From the NCBI GenBank assembly GCA_031216445.1, contig CM062199.1:11059001-11123000 (forward strand): DNA of 64,000 nt, read 5' to 3'. Source of the stretch: Lateolabrax maculatus. Taxonomy: Eukaryota > Chordata > Actinopteri > Acropomatiformes > Lateolabracidae. This document shows, one piece after another, positions 1-13,659 of this stretch (its first letter is position 1; every line of letters begins with the position of its first letter). The notes beneath the pieces are model-generated. The model was not told where the DNA came from. It did not search any database and was given only the letters and a program-made list of their open reading frames with translations. Made by a program: the position numbers and the translations under genes.

Positions 1-745
1 ACTCTAGGCATTAAGATGTACCACACTGCGTGACCTATATAAGGGCCTCTTCAACTTTCTCATCACAAAACTTGAAGTGAAGGAGAGGCCCTTCGTTTGT
101 GGATTATGGCATCATGACGTGGACTGTTTTCTATAGTGGCACGTAGATGACTGCAAACAAAATGCAGTGACATTATCATACAAATGAACCACAATGTTGA
201 TGCTCTCACAACTGCCACAAATTTCTCATATCCAAAAAGAACTGTCTATGTCAACGTTATAAAATATGACCAGCTTTATCTTTTTTTCTATAACACCAAG
301 GAGTGTGTTATATAAACAAGTTGATTTAATTTTGTTATGCACTAGTGTTGATGTATTTTGTCACTGTGTTCATGGTGCCTGGTGTTTCCAGTAAAGATAA
401 CTACGTAATTGTGAACCAGGACCATTTACTGAATTTTTATATTTCTGTAGTCATTATAAATGATAACCACTGACTTCAACAGAAACCCCTTATATGTCCT
501 TTTAAGTTGTGTAGAAACCAGGACAAACATTTGAGGCACGAAGACCTGGAACCTCATCTAATAAAGCACCATTTTCTTTAATCATTTTTTGTGGTCGAAA
601 CATCCAAAACAGGCTAGCAGCTGTGAACTGTGTGTGTGTGTGTGTGCACGTACGTGTGAGTGTGTCCTCTCAATGACGCTCCCTGCTGCTAAACACCCTC
701 AACCCTATACAGATAGCTACATAGGGGGGAAGAGGATGAGCTCAT

Positions 746-749
746 TACA

Positions 750-789
<40 letters not shown>
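746..789 (+). repeat. (CA)n tract
   Basis: About 44 bp of CA with one TA interruption. A short (TG)n is at 629-646. Confidence 0.9.
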
Positions 790-791
<2 letters not shown>

Positions 792-3005
792 GCTTGCCAT
801 ATGCTTCCTAACAAACATGTTGCTTAAAGGATGAGGTCATACTGGTAAGAGTGGTGGGGAAAGGTTGTGTAACTGAGATGTACATATATCTACATTGTGA
901 TTGGCTCTGTGTGCTCTTTAACACGGATACCTATCTCTATGACTCATCCTGTTAGGAAAATGTGTTAACATACCGACTGAATACAATGTTTCTTACAATG
1001 TACAGTGCATTAAAATTCAATCTAATAGAACTGACTTCATTACATTACATCCCTACTTTGCCTTTTCCCATATTTCCCGTCCTTGCGCCCAGGTCTCCCT
1101 CATCCTCTCATCTGCACTCCAACAGTTTTCTGGCTGAGTTGTCAGCGAGCCAGCCAATCAGCCCACTCCTGACCTCCCTGCATTAGCATAAGCAGCAAGG
1201 GGCAAGGTTAAGTACCCATCAAGCCTTAGTAATTAAGATGTGAGCTGGTGTGTGTGTGTGAGTGTGATAAAGTGGGTGAGAGAGAGACCAAATGTATTTA
1301 ATCTTCCACTTCACATATTTTCCACTTCCACAAACTTCTCCTGCTTATACAACAATGCAATCTCAGGGTTGATCACTGTCCCAATTTTAATTCCACAATC
1401 CATTACAATACTTTAACTTACTTACATTGGATCTGCTGAGGGGACAATAATGTATATTTATTTGTTTCATGTTTTATTGATTTTTTCCATATTTATTTTC
1501 CTGTTTTTTTTTTTGTTTCTTTTTCCTAACAGCAGGAGACATATCTCCATCCCTGACAGACTGACTGACTGACTGAATGTGAAGAAAACAGACTTTGTTA
1601 CACTGACTGAAAATCTAGCCTTTCCTCTGTGAACAAGTGCACTGGCAAAGTTTACAGAAACAGCTGCAAAATACAAACAGTATAAATAAAACAGCAGCTA
1701 ACTGTGGACCTGCGGGATCTGACTGCAGACAAACCAAACTAGATAAAAAGCTGTTAAAGTACTAGACCAGGGCCTCTAGGAGATGTAGCTGAGAGAGTGA
1801 AGGAGAGGGAGAGGGTGGGAGGGATGCATAAGAGTGATTGACAGGAAACTGTCAAAAGAACATCTTTATAACCATGTAAAAAGGAGAGAGAGGAGGAAAT
1901 GACACAGGTGAGGGTGAAACAGGAAATGGCTGATGGTTAGGGATGGGTAAAAGGCAGGAAAACATGATGAAGCAGGGGGAGAGTCAGTAAAGGTGTCTAA
2001 ATCCCATCAATCCCACGTTGTCTTGCATTAAAATAAACACAAAATACAGGAAGAAGTACTCTCCAGGAGCGTAATAACAATGAGGAAGATACATTTTCTT
2101 GTATCTTATAATGTGCCACTAGTGTCAAATGGGTTATCTAAAACTTTTCAGATCTCCAGCACATAGAGTACGTAAAGTAAGGGCCAACACTTTGTTCTGT
2201 GGTCTAACAACCACCTCGCTGTAGCTAACTGATAACTCCAAACATGTCTAACTGAATATGCATTACATATATCAGTAACTGTGACATCCTGTCTCAGACT
2301 AAGCTTGTGTGGATTGTAGAAAATATTTACTGAAGCTATCTATTTTAATATTCCCAATATTTTAATCTCATAGATTTACAGGATGATGAAAAATCTGAAT
2401 ATCACTGTTAGCTTTCCTGATTCAGTCACAGGACAAAATTATTTTAAATACATTTTCTAAAAAAAAATCGAACCCTGTGGGATGCCAATGAACAAAAATG
2501 CTTAAAATGAACCTACCTTTTATGTCCTCAGAATATATTGTTGTTTTGTTTTTTTATCTATGTGGGACAGTGCACATTAACCAACATTGATATTTGGAAA
2601 ACTTATTAGATCATAAAGCTAATTTCCACCTTTGTATATGAGCATACATTAAAAAAAAAGATCAAATATGAAGCATATACATTTTTTTAAATCTTAAGAG
2701 AGAGGGGGAGTGGAATATGTCATAAGGAAAGGAGAAACAAGGGAGTGGTAACTGGCAATGAATAAAAAGAGGGAAAAAAAACAAACTGTCAAAAAGCACA
2801 TCTTCATAACCAAGTGGGGAGAGGGAGAGGAAGGATGACAACGGGACTTAAAAAGGAAATGAAGGGGGAGGACGAGAGCTTGGAGGCTGTGCAGGAGGAT
2901 TGTGATTGAGGGATGAGAGGAGGGTTTGAGAGGTAAAGCTGCAGAATCCCCTGGGATTTTTCTCTCTCTCACACACTTATACATCACATACAGACACAGA
3001 AACAA

Positions 3006-3031
3006 ACACACACACACACACACACACACAC
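3006..3031 (+). repeat. (CA)n tract
   Basis: Pure run of 26 bp. Confidence 0.9.
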
Positions 3032-4119
3032 GCTCATCGACTGCTGTTCTTTCATAGGATAGCAGAAGTTGATCCCCATAAAGAGACACTGAATGGCAGG
3101 GAAAAAATGAAATTAAAAGGGAAAAAAATAGCTAAAAGCAAAAGAAATGAGAACAAGGAAAGAAAATAGAAAAAGGGATCTTTAATTTAATCAGCACAAA
3201 ATAATTACATGAAAGCAGATCTATAAAACTGAGTTGTGGTAAATGATGTTAAAGACAATATAGATTTGGGCAGCCCAAGCACCCAAGGTAAGTTGCAAAG
3301 GTCTGATTGTCTCTCTTGAAACCTTGTTTTCAGTCTGCATTTTAAAAGACTTGGACAGTAGCAGAATGATTTGAATTAATGTGGTTTACCACGACCATAA
3401 CCAAGCCCCAAACCACTAGTAAACGCAAACATATACGAGTAGGGGAAAAAAACTTGACTTGTTTACAGTTCTTCACATTTATCACCAACGTGGTTAATAA
3501 AGGCATTCACGTTAGAGCTGCGTTTTACAGAATATAGGCAATCTGTTGACCAATCAATACACCTATAACATGGCTAGTTTATGGCGAGCTACCAGGGCCT
3601 TCGGCTTTATCAGAGATAGGATGCAGCCCGATTGTCATCATGGGCCTAGTAAAGGCAAGTAAGAGGAAATACAAGGCTTTTAGATTATGGCCTTTAAAAA
3701 ATAGTGCCTCACACCCCTGCATGGTGCTGTGAAATGGATGACATCTGTCTTGTAAAAATGAGCTGAATGTGTGATAAATATTGCATTACAGAAAATGAGT
3801 TGTAGTCGCTGCTTGAATGGTTCATGATAGAGAAAATGTTAATAAAAAACGAAGGCGCAATGGCATAGGCCCGCACAGACATTCAGACTACCACATATGT
3901 GCAGGGAATTGGATTAGAGTTGAGCACTTGACTGAACCACAAAGAGGGGAACCCCAAAGCTGAATCCTGGGAAGAGTCCCATGAGTCCCATTTCTAATGC
4001 AAAGTTCTACTTTCTATAGAAGAGGCTGTTATGGAACAATGATATGGGAGCAACCCATCCGCCTGAGGCTGTTGTGGAGAAAACAACTGCTGAGTTAAGA
4101 CTTACGGATGGGAAAAAAA

Positions 4120-4122
<3 letters not shown>

Positions 4123-4152
<30 letters not shown>
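4123..4152 (+). repeat. (CA)n tract
   Basis: Run of 30 bp after an A tract. Confidence 0.9.
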
Positions 4153-4155
<3 letters not shown>

Positions 4156-5417
4156 CAAACACAAACACAAATACATGGAACTAAATGTTCAATATCAAGT
4201 TGCTAGAAGAGGGGTTAGTGTTTTTGTTTAAGGAAATACGAATTATTTTCCTTAATAGAAATGTCCTTAGCTGGGGATCAGCCTCGTGAGTTGACTATTG
4301 TAGCTTATAGAGGGTTTGTGCTGCAAACAAACCACCTAAATGATATTTGAGTAAATGTTAATGTAAGCGGGTAAAACACTCACATAGCTAGTGTCGGAAA
4401 CGGTGGCAGTTGTGTGTTAGTGCGGCAGCTTTAGTCTAAGACTAAACAGGTCAGGTCACAGGGCACACACAGGCATTTATCATTCAGAGCCAGAGCCACT
4501 CCCCATGAGCCCTTTGGCCTACGTGTGAATCAATCTGAAAACGTAGTAGCATGTGTGTAGGCATACATGCATTTTTCTGTCTGTGTGCATGTGCATTGCA
4601 TGTGTATACGTTTGTGTGCATCTGTACAATTATTTTGGTCCAGAAGTGGAGACAAGGGGGAAATCCTTGCAAGGATGACAGAGGTGAAAGGACATTCTTG
4701 GTTGAATGAATCCACACAAAATTAGTCCAAGCATAAACAATCATGATTGGTTCCAAGGTCATAAATTATTAAAAGCAGGGGTTTGGAAAAGTGGCACGGC
4801 ACATGCTCAGTGACCTGGAATGCATAAACAATCTTTGCAAATCAACATTCTTTATTTCAAGCCAACACAAAGACAAAATAATTACACCGTTCTAACAAGT
4901 AGGGATTGTACAGCAGTATCCAATTTTAATACGCAAAACTGTTAATTTGTCCCAAAAAACTCCTCAAAACTTTGTTTTATTAAGGAAAATAGTAGGGAAA
5001 AAAATAGCAATTAGTAATCTTAAGGTAGATATTGCGTACATAAGTAAAAACTACCTCAGAGGTAGCAAGTACTTTAAGTTTCTTGTGTCTAAAGTTTTAG
5101 TAAAATCTTTCTTATCTCGTAGTAATATTTCCTCTGGTGTGAACTTCCACATTGAAACACATGTAGGGGGATTTTTAAATGGTGCTATGTAAATTAATGA
5201 CCCAGAGGCATCACTTGGATATGTATGTACAGTTAATTTACACATAAGCATTTCTCTTTGCATCGGAAGAAAGGTACCGTAGCTCGAGACGAAACTCTGA
5301 GCAATATCACATTGTACTTGGTTATACTGTGTTAGAGACAGTTTCTGTAGAGTAGACAGTGCTGACACACATGAGAACTAAATCTGCACTGCAGTGGTTT
5401 TCAAACTGTGTGGCACA

Positions 5418-5620
5418 CTAGGGCTGTCAATTAATTTTCTAAATTCAATTATATAATCAAATTGTTAAAAAAAATGCAATTGCAAAAATTACTATTCGAT
5501 AGTTAAAAAAAGTAGCACAACTGCGGCTGTCTGTCTCACGTGGGCCTGGGCCGCTGCACTGACTGAATGCACTACATGACGTACAGGAGTCACACAACGT
5601 CACTTTCATTGATTAAAATG
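5418..5620 (+). mobile_element. hAT-like MITE end (relic)
   Basis: TAGGGCTGTCAATTAATT starts at about 5415-5418. It is followed by an A/T-rich segment with repeated AATTG/CAATT words, which resembles the terminal inverted repeat of nonautonomous hAT elements widespread in fish. I do not see a clean opposite terminus, so the far boundary is a guess and this may be a one-ended relic. Confidence 0.4.
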
Positions 5621-5949
5621 ACATGTAGATTGAGGTACGACAGCTTTATTCTTAAAACATGTATTACCTATGGCAGAAAATTAAGCATGGGGCTTGGATT
5701 AAGAGCACTGGACCTTGAGACGATGGCTGCCAACGGCATCTTCCCTGTGGTACACTGGTGTGCCGTGGAATTTTGTTCCTTAAATGCCCTATTCAATTCA
5801 AAGAGGATTGCTTGCTAAAAAAATGTTAATACAGTATAATCTATATTTATAAGGATGCATACATCAATATGTTGAGTTAAAAAAAAAAAACTGTGATGCC
5901 CTGCACACTTAACTACGCTGTGTTTTTATGGTTAATTCACCTAACGTGT

Positions 5950-8900
5950 GTGGTCAGTAGACTGAACACAAATATTTGCTATTATTTTCTACAGATAGTG
6001 TTGTAGCTCCTGCATAACACAGACAGTTTGAAAGCTGTGAGATATTTCAAAACTAAATGTTAAAATTATAATAATTGCAATGTGTATGCTTGTACACATT
6101 TTGTGCATTTCAGTGCATTTCCTTATAGTGTGTTTGTGCTGTTCCTTTGTACTTGCATGTATGTGTATTGGATAAATGTATCTTACACATTTATGTTTAT
6201 TGAAATTGGTGCAATGTGAGTTATTTATGCTATGTGAGCATGCATGTGAAAGCAGATATGTGAATGCATCTGCAGACTGTATGAAGACTATGGGAGTCTC
6301 ATTATAGAGCTAAAAAGTCTAAGCATCTCTTCAGCCTGTTAATTTCCCTGGTTGATATCTTCCTATCCTGCGCAGCCTGAAGTGGCTCCATGGTGGCTCA
6401 TCAGTCCCTCTAAAAGGCCTCCTCATTTAACCACAGTGTATTATTTATTCTAAATAACATTCCTTTAAAAGCCAAGGATGCAGTGTGTGCACAAAGCCAA
6501 CTGTCTGAATAAATTGCTTTGCAGGAGCCCTTTACTTCGTAAAAATTAATTTATGGAATGTTTAAAAAAAGATTTTTTTTTTCCCCTTTCAACACGCATT
6601 CTTCCTGTCTGAGTCGACACCAATTAAAAGGAAGGTTCAAGGCAAGGATCATTACCATTAGAAAAGAGAACAGAGGGAAGGGGGGGCGATTATTATTGGA
6701 AGAAAAAAGGCTTTACAGAATGAGGAGGTGCTTTTTAAAATACATTTGGCTTGTTAGAGGGATGTGAATATTTTTCTAGTTTGGGATGAATAGTGCCGCC
6801 TCAGCCTCGTTTGTTGGGCCACATTTGTTACATCTCTCTCCTTTTCACACTTTCAAATCAGTAAAGATCATGTTCACTAAAGATCCAGGTTCTGTGGTCT
6901 ACAACGCACAAACTGTTTCATCACATGAGTACTAAAGCCACATTAATGACAAATTTATATTTTACATCAAACTGTCCTCAGTTTTTATTTGCTGACCATC
7001 CACCATCTGTCTAAGCCACACTGAGATACAGATTAAAATGTACTAATGACAGATGAAATGAGATTCCATGGCTGAAATCTGTGTTGAGATGCTTTTTTAA
7101 ACACCATGTGCACTACAGTCAATGTTCAGTTAAAGCTATTTACACCAGCAGAACCAGCAAAGTAAGTAAAACATTTTTGTATGCATTTCAAATAGGCATT
7201 ATATAGATAAAATAAAGGCAAACTTTGCTGAGGGAGAATGTAGTTGTAGTGCAGAGGAGAATTAAAAGACTTAATGCCAATTTGTGGTTTCCGCATACCC
7301 TAGTGCAGACATCCGAATGCAGCCCAAATTTGATTGCACGTACTATCCACATTACAAGCTGGCATGCTTCAGAGTGACTCTGCATAAAGATTAAGCAAAA
7401 CACTGGATAAAAACTTTGCTACAAAACAAAGTTCACAACACGTGCCTACATGGCGGAGAGAATACATTGTGGTACCTTTTCTGACACAACATACAGCCAG
7501 ATGTACAGGCAGGCACAACAATTTAATCACAAGTCACTGCTAAACCACAGTGATATTCAGGCAGCCAGAGAATGCACAGCAGCCTTAATGCCACATGTGG
7601 CCCCATTCCCCAAAGCAATATTCCTTCCTTCCATATCCAGCTGTCTGTTTGTTTACAGCACCTCAGAGGTTGAGGACTGCCCCGGGTAAATTCAGGCACA
7701 GACCCACCGACCCCATGCCTTACAGAGGTTGGCATCTTGCTATGTACAGTTCCTTGCATCCATCATTCTTTGCACATATATGCACCTATGGCCAAGTTGT
7801 AAGCCTTGGGCTTGTGTCACTCCAAATGCTGTTTGGTGAAATTGCTTCTTGGCTTGTTTGCGGCACCCTGTCCATCTGCTTATTAAATAAAATTAGAAAC
7901 AAGCCCTCCTGAATTTAGTGCAAAATGCTTTGACTACAACATCTTCAAGGCACATAGGTGCACACCCACAGAGATACTGCAGATTAACAGATACACAAAG
8001 ATAGCCACAAACATTAACACAGAAATACTTAGTCAAACACAGCATCTATTGTTTAATATTAGGTCTCTAATGTAAACTTTGCATCATCTACATTTAACAA
8101 TTACCTGACATTGAATGTGACCTCTTTATGTTACCATTCATTTTAGTTTCTCTCCTTCTCCTTCATCTCTCTCTCAAAGTTGACCCACCCTTCATGCTGT
8201 CATCTGTTTCCTACTCCTATCCTTTCTCTTCCACTGTGTGCATCGCTTCTATTTAAATTTCCCCTCAGGGTTTGAGCATAAGGCATGCAAAGGTCAAAAC
8301 TTCTTACTGTCATCTTGCATGGCTTAATGTATATCAAGCATGTCTGTATACTTTAACATATGGAATCTGGATGTGACAGCCACTGAGAGAGACTTTGGAG
8401 GAGTGTTTGTATCTTCATCTGTGTATATGCGTTACTGTAAAAAGTTTCTCGAATAATTCTGCTGTCACTTGTCACCCTCAAGGAGCATGGAGAATGAACA
8501 CACTCACACGGAGGAGAGAATATCATCTCGTGTAACTTGCAGCTGGTATAAAGTATCTCAGTAGCTCGGTAATTTACAGGTCACTGCTTGTTTAGCTAAC
8601 ACCAGCTGAAAAGGCCTCTGGGATCGTCGGCTCAAAAAACAAGACCGCAGCTCAATAGGGAAAATGCCAAAAGCTTACAGGTGCTCCTCTGGAGAACACA
8701 CACACACACCTCTTCCTGGTGTTGCCCTGTTCTCTCTTACAGTTGAGTATTATCAATTAATGATTAGACGTGTAAAAATGTGTTACTGAAACAGACGTTA
8801 AAGGATTTCTACTGTGTGGGTCAACCTGTGCATGTGAAGAGATGGTCAAAATGCATTTATGTAATTTGTGTGTATGCCCAAGGTTGTTGTGTCCACAGTG

Positions 8901-9088
8901 TATTTGTCTGTTAGTGAATAGATCGAGGTAGATCACGTTTCAGTGGCACAGGGTTTGCTCCAGTGTCAAATCCCTTTTTGTGTAACTAAAGATGCTTGAT
9001 AGGAACACGGCAGCTGGTATGCTGGCTGTTACGCACACACAAACACATGCCACCTGAGTCAGTCAGTCTCTCAGGCTTTTCTCACCCT

Positions 9089-9124
<36 letters not shown>

Positions 9125-10850
9125 TACTCTACATTATGGCCTCCCTTATTTCAAAGAAAAAGTGACTTAAATTGAGTCAAACTAGTCCAAACTGGGAAAC
9201 TTTACTTTACAAGCTTTACTCAGAGAAAAAGAGATACTCTAGCATTACTGTTCCTGTCTTTCATGTCACTGAGGTAGTTTGACTGAAATCAAGAGACAGA
9301 GAGAGACAGAGAGAGAGACAGGGAGAGAGGGATGAAGCAGCAGGTGGTGTGTGTATGTGTGTTTGTGTCAGTGCAGGTGAACAGAGGGTCAGTGAAGTAC
9401 TCTCCATAAGCCATCTGTCAGATCAGCTACATCTCACACTGACATTTCCCCACATTCAGTAACAATGTCAAACCACCAAGACTCCAATCCAATGCATGCA
9501 CCAACACAGGTATACACAAGTTTTTGAGATGAGATAAGATGTAAAAAACTAGTGAAAAGTTCCATAAGTCAAAGGTGACATTGTTTTCTCTACCATGATT
9601 ATATGCATGTTTATTAATAACATGCCTATTCAATTGACAATAGACTTGCCATTGTACAGCTGCCATTGATTAATCAATTTGCATCAAGTTCTTTTTGCAA
9701 GTTGAAAAAAAGTCACATAGACATTGTCATTGTTCTTCCAACATCAGCTCATTTAAATAACAACACTTCAGATCTCACACAGTTCAGTTCACCCCTAAAC
9801 TGAGCTTTACTCTGCATTTTTATTTATCTCCCAAACTTGTTCTCACCCTCCCCATCATTCTCTCTTCCTCAGTTGCAATGCAAGTCCTATTGAAGTGCTA
9901 CTGAGGTTCACAGTCCTCTTCTGAATCAGATTACAGTGAATTATGTATAAAGTCTTTAAATCACAACTTAAAAATGACACGTGGCCTAAACTGACAGCGC
10001 AGTGACAATGCTGATTTTGTTTTACACAAAGACTTGGCTTGTAGAATGGCTTGTATACTCTCAGGGAATGGCCTTCTAGAGGAGACATGTTGGCATTGCC
10101 AGACACACAACAGCATACAGCAATATATCATTGGCCCGGTGATGTGAACTGTGAAACCTAGACTAAAAGAGAGAGATAGAAGCAATACGGCCAAATGGGG
10201 AAAAATTAAGGAAAAGTTTGGAAAATGAGAGTCACTAGTAGTAAGATGGTGCAAAAGATAAGTGAAGGGGAGAATGATAGACAGAAAGAAGTAATGGTCT
10301 GACCTTGTGAAAGTTTATCATCACCTGCTGGGAGAAAAATTGCCTGCAGGAGATAGCCAGAGCACCTGAAAACATATGAACACCCACCTCTCTCTACCCT
10401 CTTGCTCCTTAACTACCTCTTTAACTACTCCCAAATGAGGAATATGTTACTTGCTCGAAATAACTAAACTCAATTAAACTGGAATAGAAATGACTCTGGT
10501 GGGTCCTCTGCTTTCATTAATTGGGAGCAAAATAACCTCACTCTCGTTTACTCCTACATTTCATCCACCCATCTCTTCTTTTCTCACTTCTTCCTTCCTC
10601 CCTTCCACTGTAATTTGTCTTCATCTGTCTCAAGTTATCTTTTTAAGCTGCTAATTCAATTTAATGTGCCTTTTTGCACTGCAGTCTATTATTTTAGCCT
10701 AACTGTATAACAATGTTATTATGGAAAACTAAGCTTTGCATTGCTTTGTAATTTGCTTTGTAATTTAGTGGACATTAGCTTCTTGTCTGAAGTAGGCTAC
10801 ACTAAGCCTGTATGACTATAAAAAAGAGATAATTATTTTGACTAAAAAAA
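5950..10850. other. Intron sequence, one weak conserved-looking stretch
   Basis: 6400-6660 (AGGCCTCCTCATTTAACCAC, TTATTCTAAATAACATTCC, GACACCAATTAAAAGG) has the look of conserved noncoding DNA but no repeat structure. I see nothing else beyond microsatellites. Confidence 0.4.
9092..9120 (+). repeat. (CA)n tract
   Basis: Run of 29 bp. A (GA)n-rich stretch follows at 9297-9330. Confidence 0.9.
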
Positions 10851-10861
10851 CATTACATGTT

Positions 10862-11200
10862 TTACATCCTTGGGAGCAATTTCCAAACACCTGAAGGTAC
10901 CATGTTCATCTGCACAAACAATAGTATGCAGGTATAAACACCATGGGACCACGCAGCCGTCATACTGCTCAGGAAAGAGATGCGTTCAGTCTCCTAGAGA
11001 TGAACGTACAAACAAAAACAAAGAACCTTGTAAAGATGCTGGAGGAAACAGGTACAAGTATGAAAATCCAAAGTAAAATGAATCTCATACCGACATAACC
11101 AGAAAAGCTGCTCAGGAAGGAAAAGCTGCTCAGCAAGGAAGAAGCTCCAAAACCGGCATAAAAAAGCCGGACTACCGTTTGCAAGTTAACAACAAACATC
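10862..11200 (+). pseudogene. Tc1-like transposase N-terminal fragment (relic)
   Basis: The + strand reads GAISKHLKVPCSSAQTIV soon after 10870, then a stretch with HHGTTQPSY and SPRDERT. These match the paired-type DNA-binding helices and linker of Tc1-family transposases of fish. Further on, the DNA still resembles the transposase gene (LVKMLEETG-like and HNLKG-like segments, about 11030-11180), but the frame is broken and a short stretch is duplicated around 11098-11140 (AAGCTGCTCAG twice). The catalytic DDE domain and both terminal repeats are missing, so this is a dead 5' fragment. It has no relation to the host gene other than lying in its intron. Confidence 0.8.
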
Positions 11201-11209
11201 TAGAAAACC

Positions 11210-12650
11210 TTGTAAAACAACTTTTTGCGAACATCTCACCACTGCAAAACACAACAAGTTGTGGAAATGTGGATTTGAGCTCATACTGTAAATCTCAACG
11301 TAGCAGCAGACACAAACTTTTGTTTTCACTCCAACATTAATGCTGTCACTGATCCTGCTTCACTAGAACAGCTTTATAAAGCATAATGGGACTTTTACAA
11401 TATAACACTGCAGAACAAAATTATTAAACATGGAAACAAAGACCTGACTCTGAACTGTCTCTGACACTACCTGCTCAATCATCCCTCCATCTCTCTCTAA
11501 ACATATCTCTGGTTTCTCTCGATTGCATTTGCCGCTCATGTCCCATTTATGCCCTTTATCAGCACAGTAATCCTTTTTTCTACTTTTTCGACCCATTATA
11601 ATGCTTTAAAAAAGGCTCAAATGGAGCAGGACTCTCAAATAATGAGTGGTTAAAAAATTGACAGAGCAGAAACAACTAAACCACCAGACAAAAATAACCA
11701 CCTTTTGGCCAACAGCTGGTTTAATTTCTTCCCCTGTGCCCAACACCCACACACAACTGTAGGCATGTTGGTTACTCATGAAATTAGGTATTGAGGAAAT
11801 ATAAAAAGTTAATGGTAAAAGACTGAACTGAACAGTGAGAGGAAAGAAATAGTGAAGCAGGTGGTAAAGCAATGAGGTGGGAATTTCTGAATTTAATCAA
11901 GCCCAAGTGAGTGTGTGTGTTTGTGTGTGTGTGTGTGTGTCTGTTTTCATTTCTCTTCTGTCACAATAGTGCCATGAAGGGACCCAGAAGGCCAAGATCT
12001 AGCCTCCCATATGCCTGAAGGGGGAAACACACACTCATACAGGCACAAATGCAGGGGGTTATCATGGGAAATAACTTCATACCAAAAGGAGCTTTTCGTG
12101 TTATTGATCAGTAACACCCACTTACTTCAGCTCATATCCTCTGAGCACTATGAACCTGAAACTCATTGGTATATTCTGTAAAAATCTGAAGCATTCAAAT
12201 ATCCCCCAAAAACATACGGAACAAAAAGAACTGAGAACTGTGTCAAGGTTTTGTCCCGTCCTGCCCGCGGCTTTATACCCCGGGAGTGTTTCGAAAGCAG
12301 AGCGTTTTTTGCCTGCCCGATTTTGTTGACTTGCTCAGATTTTTTGATTGTGTCATTTTTCCTTGATTTTTGTGCTTTTACCATTGGTAAGTAGGCTACA
12401 TAGTTAAATGGTTTCTTTTTTTTTTTGTCTGTTTGTACGGTTGGTAGTATGCACAGGGTGTTTTATTCTGAAAATATATACACAACCTAACCAAACATAA
12501 ACAAAGCCCAATATGAACACTCTTCTCTGTACAACTTCAAACAAAGATAATAACATATGGACTATACACTAAGTCTCCCTGATCAATGAATCTCTGGACT
12601 ACACACACCCGACAATATATATATATAAAGCCCCACAGACACAGCCAAGT
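11210..12650. other. Intron sequence, nothing specific
   Basis: Unique AT-rich DNA with a GT microsatellite near 11910 and a short GC patch at 12255-12315 (CCCGTCCTGCCCGCGGC). No gene, RNA or recognised repeat. Confidence 0.5.
11910..11941 (+). repeat. (GT)n tract
   Basis: GT run with one TTT interruption. Confidence 0.9.
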
Positions 12651-12659
12651 GATTCATTA

Positions 12660-12790
12660 CTTGCTGAGAAGAGCATGACCTACAAAACCTTTTAAGTGAC
12701 CTCTGACCTCTTCACCATGACCTTTCCAAAGGGTCATTGTAGATTTATCAAACAACATAATGAGCATTACAACCACCATCGCTCACTAAT
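12660..12790. promoter_or_regulatory. Candidate regulatory block with a perfect DR1 site
   Basis: TGACCT half-sites occur at 12676, 12697, 12704 and 12718. The middle pair forms TGACCTCTGACCT (12697-12709), a perfect direct repeat with 1-bp spacing, the classic site for HNF4, PPAR/RXR and COUP-TF dimers. The block is non-repetitive and continues into GATTTATCAAACAA and CATAATGAGCATTA. The motif reading is direct; enhancer function is inference. Confidence 0.3.
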
Positions 12791-13138
12791 GTTCAGATCT
12801 CTCCAAGGAAAAACATAATATACAGGCAAAATAAAAACACCACTTTGTCAACTTCCTGCAGAGACCTCCCATCTCAACATATTTCATCATTTTCTTATTA
12901 CAGCTGACAGCTGACATTGTCTCTCAATCTTGCACTCCTGCCCTGCTGCTTCTCTCTTTATCTGTTACCTCTGTCTTCAATTCCCTGTCCTCGTCCTTGT
13001 CACATATTGTACTACACACAAAGTCAGTCACTGATGCCTAGTACGACATTGGTGGTGTGATCTAGCTGCCCTTGGGTATAATGCATTACTGTGACTTGAG
13101 TCATATTGTTGGTAAAATAGGGTAAAATTGTGATTTTA

Positions 13139-13656
13139 CCAAAAATCTCATACCCTGATACTAATAGATAAGTTATTTCATGTCCAGATAACAATACATA
13201 TCACAAAATAAAACATTTTCAGTAAATTCAATGAATATTTTATATTAAATGAACACACTGAAAGGTCTATTCCAGTGAAAAACAAATGTATTACTTATGA
13301 TGTTGTGGTGAGGCAACGTTAGCAGAGGTCAGACAGTCCATCTGTGAGCACCAGTGGTGTACTGGCCACTGGCATACCCGGACAAATCCAAATATAGTTT
13401 TTACCGGCCATCCGGCTGTCTGTCTCTTTGCTGGCCCTCTCTGTATGACTTTCATTTGGGACTGGGCTGACTGGCCAATGGCAGGTCAGAGTAATGCTGC
13501 ATCCGTGCCATAAGGAAAATGCAAAACGTCGCAAAATCTTGCCGTAAAGAGGGTGATTTGCAAAACAACAAAATAAACGATAGAGCACAATATGAAACGA
13601 TAGACCTTTTTCTATCATCACACGATATATATATTGTCATATCGCACAGCCCTACT
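13139..13656. mobile_element. Nonautonomous hAT-type MITE relic
   Basis: The right end reads ATATCGCACAGCCCTA (to 13656), preceded by ACGATATATATATTGTCAT and repeated ACGATAGA words. The left side has CTCATACCCTGATACTAATA and AGATAACAATACATATCAC. This is the typical layout of the fish 'GGGCTGTGCGATAT' MITE family. The left terminus is degraded. The middle (about 13340-13500) contains another compositionally different segment (TACTGGCCACTGG ... GGGCTGACTGGCCAATGG) that could be an inner insertion. The reverse-strand frames over 13319-13640 are not genes. Confidence 0.6.
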
Positions 13657-13659
13657 ACA

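Larger units (their letters stand above)
1..5417. other. Intron sequence, no further gene seen
   Basis: Contains the microsatellites listed, purine-rich stretches near 1795-1990 and 2690-2930, and otherwise unique AT-rich DNA. The small frames here lack codon bias or recognised domains. Confidence 0.6.
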
